A stretch of DNA of 9,045 nt from positions 1 to 9,045 of the forward strand of contig DATJGR010000067.1 of assembly GCA_035494855.1 (NCBI GenBank), written 5' to 3'. Shown here in pieces: positions 5,941-9,045 of the stretch. Positions within the stretch are counted from its first letter, which is position 1, and every line of letters starts with the position of its first letter. The position numbers and the translations under genes were made by a program. The stretch comes from DATJGR01 sp035494855 (GTDB taxonomy: Bacteria; Pseudomonadota; Gammaproteobacteria; Pseudomonadales; Azotimanducaceae). The notes under the pieces are model-generated. The model was given only the letters and a program-made list of their open reading frames with translations. It had not been told where the DNA came from and did not search any database.

Positions 5941-6764
5941 TCCGGCCGATGGACGGCGCGCTCGGTGCCGACGTTACCGACGTCGACGTGTGCCAGCTGG
6001 ACGCGCGCCAGCTCGCGGCCATTTGCGCGGCGCTGCTCGAGCACCACGTACTGGCACTTCGTGACCAACGACTCGACCCGGCCGCGCTGAGCGCGTTTGC
6101 CGCGCGTCTGGGTGAGCGCGAGATATATCCGTTCGCGGAGTCGCTGCCCGAAGACCCGTACGTCGTACCGATCATCAAGGAACCGGAAGACGAGTCGAAC
6201 TTTGGCGGCGTGTGGCACACCGACTCGAGCTATCTGCCGGCGCCGCCCAGCCTGACTCTGCTGTACTCCGTGTCGTTGCCGAAGCAGGGCGGCGACACGC
6301 TGTTTGCCGACATGCATGCAGCCTATGACGCGCTGCCGTTGCCGACGCGCGAGGAGATCGACGGGCTATCCGCGCAGTACACCGCTTCGCTGGTGCACGA
6401 CGACGGCGGCGCATATGCGCAGGTGGCGGGCGCCAATCGGAACCGGCGCGCCGCTGGCGCGACCGTCACCGACTCGATCCACCCCGTGGTTCGAACGCAC
6501 CCTGACAGCCGCACGAAGGCGCTGTACGTCAGTCTCGCGCACACGCGCTGTTTCGTGGGGCGCACGCGCGAGGAGAGCCTGCCGTTGTTGACGCGGCTGG
6601 CCGAGCACGCGATCCAGCCGGAGTTCCTGACGCGGCTGCGCTGGACGCCCGGCACGCTCGCGATCTGGGACAACCGTTCGGTTCAGCACTTTCCGCTGAA
6701 CGACTATCCCGGCGAGCGGCGCGTCATGCACCGTGTGATCCTGAAAGGCGAAGTGCCGGCCTGA
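5934..6764 (+). CDS. TauD/TfdA-family Fe(II)/2-oxoglutarate dioxygenase, copy 2
   Basis: 276 residues from GTG 5934. The triad is H95 and D97 in WHTDSSYLPAPP and H252 in WDNRSVQHFP; T122 in GGDTLFADM and R267 in VMHRVIL complete the 2-oxoglutarate site. The protein is a clear paralogue of the previous gene but differs in the region after the iron motif and has a longer Arg-rich loop (NRNRRAAGA). The GTG start overlaps the upstream stop by 7 bp (GTGCTGA) and places GALGA at residues 8-12 in both copies, so I prefer it to ATG 5949. The frame is open back to 5397, but there it only shadows copy 1. Coupled translation suggests the two enzymes are made in similar amounts, perhaps for sequential or related substrates. 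Only 16 bp separate it from the next, convergent gene. Confidence 0.9.
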   Translation: MLIRPMDGALGADVTDVDVCQLDARQLAAICAALLEHHVLALRDQRLDPAALSAFAARLGEREIYPFAESLPEDPYVVPIIKEPEDESNFGGVWHTDSSYLPAPPSLTLLYSVSLPKQGGDTLFADMHAAYDALPLPTREEIDGLSAQYTASLVHDDGGAYAQVAGANRNRRAAGATVTDSIHPVVRTHPDSRTKALYVSLAHTRCFVGRTREESLPLLTRLAEHAIQPEFLTRLRWTPGTLAIWDNRSVQHFPLNDYPGERRVMHRVILKGEVPA

Positions 6765-6780
6765 CGAGCCGTCGGAAGGG

Positions 6781-7215
6781 TCAGCCAGCGCCGACGGGTT
6801 CCGGCGCGGGAGCCATCGCCGGATCGAGCCGCACAAGCCGCCGCGGCGGGAACCCGGTGAGCACGCGTATCGTCGTCGGCAGACTGTGCTGCGCGTTTAC
6901 GCGGTCGAATTCCGCGCCGGTAACGGGCACCGCTACGTACGGCTGCGTCTTTCCGTCCCACGTCACCTGCACCTGCGGATGTGCGAGCACTTCGTTGTAC
7001 CAGCGTCGCGGCCAGTGATTGGCTGCCACGTACAACTTGCCGTCGCTTTCGAGCCGCGCCACGACGCGTTCCTTCGCCGTGCCGCCGTCGTCCTGCGTGG
7101 AGATCACCATCGTGCCCTGGTCCTTCGGTTGGAAGTAGCCGATCAACGATTCGAACCCGACGACGACGCCCACATAGATGAACAACAGAATTCCGATGAC
7201 CTTGACGACTCTCAT
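6781..7215 (-). CDS. Small membrane-anchored protein, possibly nitroreductase/quinone-reductase (split-barrel) family
   Basis: 144 residues. Residues 3-27 are strongly hydrophobic (VVKVIGILLFIYVGVVVGF), a membrane anchor with the rest probably in the periplasm. The remainder resembles the small split beta-barrel of deazaflavin/nitroreductase-like proteins: GTMVISTQDDGGTAKERVV, GKLYVAANHWPRRWYNEVL, AHPQVQVTWDGKTQPYVAV, then a Pro/Ala-rich tail. This assignment is by overall pattern, without a diagnostic motif, and a plain hypothetical protein is possible. The start ATG 7215 has GGGAG 7 bases upstream; the longer frame to 7386 lies in the preceding gene. It follows the CDP-alcohol phosphotransferase gene by 65 bp in the same direction and converges on the dioxygenase. 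Confidence 0.6.
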   Translation of the reverse strand: MRVVKVIGILLFIYVGVVVGFESLIGYFQPKDQGTMVISTQDDGGTAKERVVARLESDGKLYVAANHWPRRWYNEVLAHPQVQVTWDGKTQPYVAVPVTGAEFDRVNAQHSLPTTIRVLTGFPPRRLVRLDPAMAPAPEPVGAG

Positions 7216-7240
7216 TGCGATCTCCCGGAGCGGAGTAACC

Positions 7241-7246
7241 ATTAGA
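7241..7246 (-). promoter_or_regulatory. Possible -10 element before the membrane-anchored protein
   Basis: The minus strand reads TCTAAT, five of six bases matching TATAAT, about 26 bases before the ATG at 7215. No matching -35 is seen at normal spacing, so this is weak. Confidence 0.2.
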
Positions 7247-7280
7247 AACCAAACCGACGGCGCAAACACCAACGCGTGGA

Positions 7281-7949
7281 TCACCCGAAACTGCGCCACC
7301 CGGCGATGATCCGCGTCGCGATCGTCAACGCGCACAGGCACGCGAACCCGTATGCCCACAGCGGAAACTGCGCGGGCAGAAGACACATCAGCGCGAAGCA
7401 GATCAGCGTCTCGCTCGCTTCGGTGAGTCCGCCCAGATAGAAAATGCCTTTGTTCGGGTACGTTTCGCTGCTGAGTCCGCGGCGTTCAGCGAATATCGCG
7501 TAGGCAAGAAAGCTCGAGCCGGTGCCGATGAATGCGGCCAGCAGCGTGGCCGCCGGCAGCGCGCGCTCGGCAGGGTTTGCTACGGCGAATCCCAACGGGA
7601 TGCTCGCGTAGAAAATGAAGTCGAGCGCGATGTCGAGGAATGCGCCGCGATCAGTGGGTTGGGTGAGCCGTGCCAGCGCGCCGTCGAGACCGTCGCAAGC
7701 GCGGCTCAGGAGTATCAGAACGAGGCCGGTGCCGTAGGCGTTACCGGCGATCGACAGCGCGGCAAGCAACCCCAACGCAAACCCGGTCCACGTGACGGTA
7801 TCCGCACCGACTCCCCAACGACCCAACACGCGCGCACCACGCTCCAGCGACGGGCGCAGCAACGCTATTGCCGGGCGGTCAAGCATCCCGCGCGTTGCCC
7901 GAAATGACCAAGTCCGGCTCATCTGGCGGTTCGGCAGCGTGTGATCCAT
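7281..7949 (-). CDS. CDP-alcohol phosphatidyltransferase-family membrane protein
   Basis: 222 residues from ATG 7949. The family active site is clear: CDGLDGALAR followed by GAFLDIALD, giving D86, D89, G90, R94, G102, D106 and D110. These residues bind metal and the CDP-alcohol during transfer of a phosphoalcohol at the cytoplasmic face. Only seven residues lie between AR and G, where the common pattern has eight. About five to six hydrophobic segments are visible, for example VTWTGFALGLLAALSIA, LPAATLLAAFIG and LWAYGFACLCALTIA. The N-terminal stretch (PAIALLRPSLERGARVLGRWGV) is the amphipathic lead common in this family. The acceptor is unknown; phosphatidylglycerol-phosphate or inositol-type synthases are less likely because of the divergent motif. 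ATG 7958, 7922 or 7886 are alternative starts. The frame continues upstream into the glutathione-transferase gene. The spacing after that gene (47 bp) suggests co-transcription. Confidence 0.88.
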   Translation of the reverse strand: MDHTLPNRQMSRTWSFRATRGMLDRPAIALLRPSLERGARVLGRWGVGADTVTWTGFALGLLAALSIAGNAYGTGLVLILLSRACDGLDGALARLTQPTDRGAFLDIALDFIFYASIPLGFAVANPAERALPAATLLAAFIGTGSSFLAYAIFAERRGLSSETYPNKGIFYLGGLTEASETLICFALMCLLPAQFPLWAYGFACLCALTIATRIIAGWRSFG

Positions 7950-7996
7950 CACCAGCATTCCGCCAGGTTGGAGCTGCGCACGAGTGTGGCCCGACG

Positions 7997-8842
7997 TTAC
8001 TTCGGGTCGAAGTCGCGCGCACTGTGACGCTCGACGACGCGTTCCGCTTCGGGTCCCCATGGTCGGTTGACGCGTCGCCCGCGCTGCACGGCCGGGCGCG
8101 TTTCGATCTCTTTCGCCCAGCGAACCACGTGCGTGTAGCTTGCGACGTCGAGAAACTCCGCGGCTTCGTAGATGTTGTGCAACACCAGCGCGCCGTACCA
8201 GGGGTATGTCGCCATATCGGCGATCGTGTACTCGTCGCCGCCGAGGAATCTACGGCCTTCGAGATTGCGGTTCAGCACGTCGAGCTGGCGCTTCACCTCC
8301 ATCGCGTACCGGTCGATCGGGTACCGCATTTTCGACGGCGCATACGCGTAGAAGTGGCCGAACCCGCCGCCGAGAAACGGTGCGCTGCCCATCTGCCAGA
8401 ACAACCACGACAGACATTCGGCGCGTGCGCCGGGGTCGGTGGGTAGGAACGCGCCAAACTTCTCGGCGAGGTACAGCAGGATCGCGCCGGACTCGAACAC
8501 GCGCGTCGGCTTCGGCGTGCTGCGATCGAGCAACGCCGGAATCTTCGAATTGGGATTGATCGCGACGAAGCCGCTGCCGAACTGGCTGCCGTCGCCGATG
8601 TTGACCGTGTACGCATCGTATTCGGCCCCGCTGAATCCGCGCTGCAGCAGCTCCTCCAGCATCACGGTCACTTTTACGCCGTTCGGCGTTGCCAGCGAGT
8701 ACAACTGCAACGGGTGGTCGCCTACCGGCAACTCCTTATCGTGCGTTGCGCCGGCAATCGGCCGATTGATGTTGGCAAAGCGCCCGCCGTTGGCCTGATC
8801 CCACTTCCAGACTTTGGGCGGTACATATTCGGATTCGCTCAC
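7997..8842 (-). CDS. yghU: Glutathione S-transferase family protein, YghU type (disulfide-bond oxidoreductase)
   Basis: 281 residues, near the 288 of Escherichia coli YghU, and colinear with it throughout. The extended N-terminus (YVPPKVWKWDQANGGRFANINRP), typical of YghU/YfcG relatives, is present. A thioredoxin-like domain follows (about 44-128) with TPNGVKVTVMLEELL, NPNSKIPAL and the glutathione-binding FESGAILLYLAEKFG. The all-helical domain carries APFLGGGFGHFYAYAP, GGDEYTIADMA and RPAVQRGR. The E. coli enzyme has glutathione-disulfide reductase and organic peroxidase activity and works in the cytoplasm; the same is expected here. The start is GTG 8842, with AAGGTCA about eight bases upstream. 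It is divergent from the VOC gene at 8982 and is the first gene of a three-gene minus-strand group. Confidence 0.95.
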   Translation of the reverse strand: MSESEYVPPKVWKWDQANGGRFANINRPIAGATHDKELPVGDHPLQLYSLATPNGVKVTVMLEELLQRGFSGAEYDAYTVNIGDGSQFGSGFVAINPNSKIPALLDRSTPKPTRVFESGAILLYLAEKFGAFLPTDPGARAECLSWLFWQMGSAPFLGGGFGHFYAYAPSKMRYPIDRYAMEVKRQLDVLNRNLEGRRFLGGDEYTIADMATYPWYGALVLHNIYEAAEFLDVASYTHVVRWAKEIETRPAVQRGRRVNRPWGPEAERVVERHSARDFDPK

Positions 8843-8981
8843 GGGGTGACCTTTAGTGGATCGATGTAGGGGCCAACGGTGTCGCGGAGCCGCGCCTCAG
8901 TCAACCGCATTCGCTGGCGGCTCTGTCGCAGCGGTGCGAGTCGGTTACCATGCCGCTTCCGAAAACCTACGGAGGAAGAAA
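8843..8981. promoter_or_regulatory. Divergent intergenic region between yghU and the right-edge VOC gene
   Basis: This 139-bp gap must carry both promoters. On the minus strand TTGACT (plus positions 8899-8904) matches a -35 at five of six bases, but no convincing -10 follows. An inverted repeat CGCGG-AG-CCGCG (8883-8894) sits just downstream of that hexamer and could be an operator. Toward the VOC gene, TACCAT (8946-8951) is a weak -10 candidate. The VOC ribosome site GGAGG (8971-8975) is strong. Confidence 0.35.
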
Positions 8982-9045
8982 ATGTTCAGCCATGTGATGG
9001 TCGGCGTTAAGGATCTGGAAGTCTCGCGGAAATTCTACGACGCGG
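8982..9045 (+). CDS. VOC-superfamily (glyoxalase-like) protein, 5' part only
   Basis: Twenty-one codons are visible before the right edge. They read MFSHVMVGVKDLEVSRKFYDA, the standard opening of a VOC beta-alpha module; H4 would be the first metal ligand. The start ATG 8982 is well supported by GGAGG six bases upstream. Function beyond the superfamily cannot be read from this fragment. It shows the same opening pattern as the VOC protein at 2014-2433 but is clearly a different gene. Confidence 0.8.
   Translation, partial: MFSHVMVGVKDLEVSRKFYDA

Noticed and set aside
6765..6780. Shared terminator between the convergent genes.
   Set aside because: The 16-bp gap holds no stem-loop or T-run.
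1..9045. Mobile element, phage, CRISPR, toxin-antitoxin or defence system.
   Set aside because: No transposase, integrase, terminal inverted repeats, regular spaced repeats, tRNA or small toxin-antitoxin pair was seen; gene composition looks uniformly chromosomal.

Overview
The window is gene-dense, GC-rich proteobacterial chromosome. A recognisable GreB, a YghU-type glutathione enzyme and a phasin point to a gamma- or betaproteobacterium. The exact lineage cannot be read from the sequence. No rRNA, tRNA, CRISPR array, insertion sequence, phage gene or integrase is visible, and no intergenic gap exceeds about 140 bases.

Minus-strand block, 4609 down to 1. Eight genes run in one direction, with overlaps or very short gaps: a class II aldolase-like protein, mtnA (methylthioribose-1-phosphate isomerase), greB, a VOC/glyoxalase-like protein, a secreted EF-hand protein, an ECF sigma factor, a single-pass anti-sigma factor, and a membrane-anchored Metal_resist/CnrX-like sensor cut by the left edge. 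The first pair looks like part of a 5'-methylthioadenosine or 5'-deoxyadenosine salvage route. The last four resemble a CnrYXH-type envelope metal-sensing unit led by an EF-hand protein that carries a His/Met/Gly-rich insert.

Plus-strand block, 4682 to 6764. After a 72-bp divergent promoter region come a phasin and two tandem paralogous TauD/TfdA-type Fe(II)/2-oxoglutarate dioxygenases. The first dioxygenase starts 17 bp after the phasin, and the second starts inside the end of the first.

Minus-strand block, 8842 down to 6781. A YghU-type glutathione S-transferase is followed by a CDP-alcohol phosphatidyltransferase-family membrane protein and a small membrane-anchored protein, possibly of the split-barrel nitroreductase/quinone-reductase type. 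Divergently, at the right edge, a second VOC protein begins at 8982 behind a strong ribosome binding site.

Most genes are ordinary housekeeping or accessory metabolism. The best candidates for something less described are the EF-hand/sigma/anti-sigma/metal-sensor unit with its His/Met-rich insert, and the pairing of mtnA with a class II aldolase that lacks the MtnB-like sequence signature.
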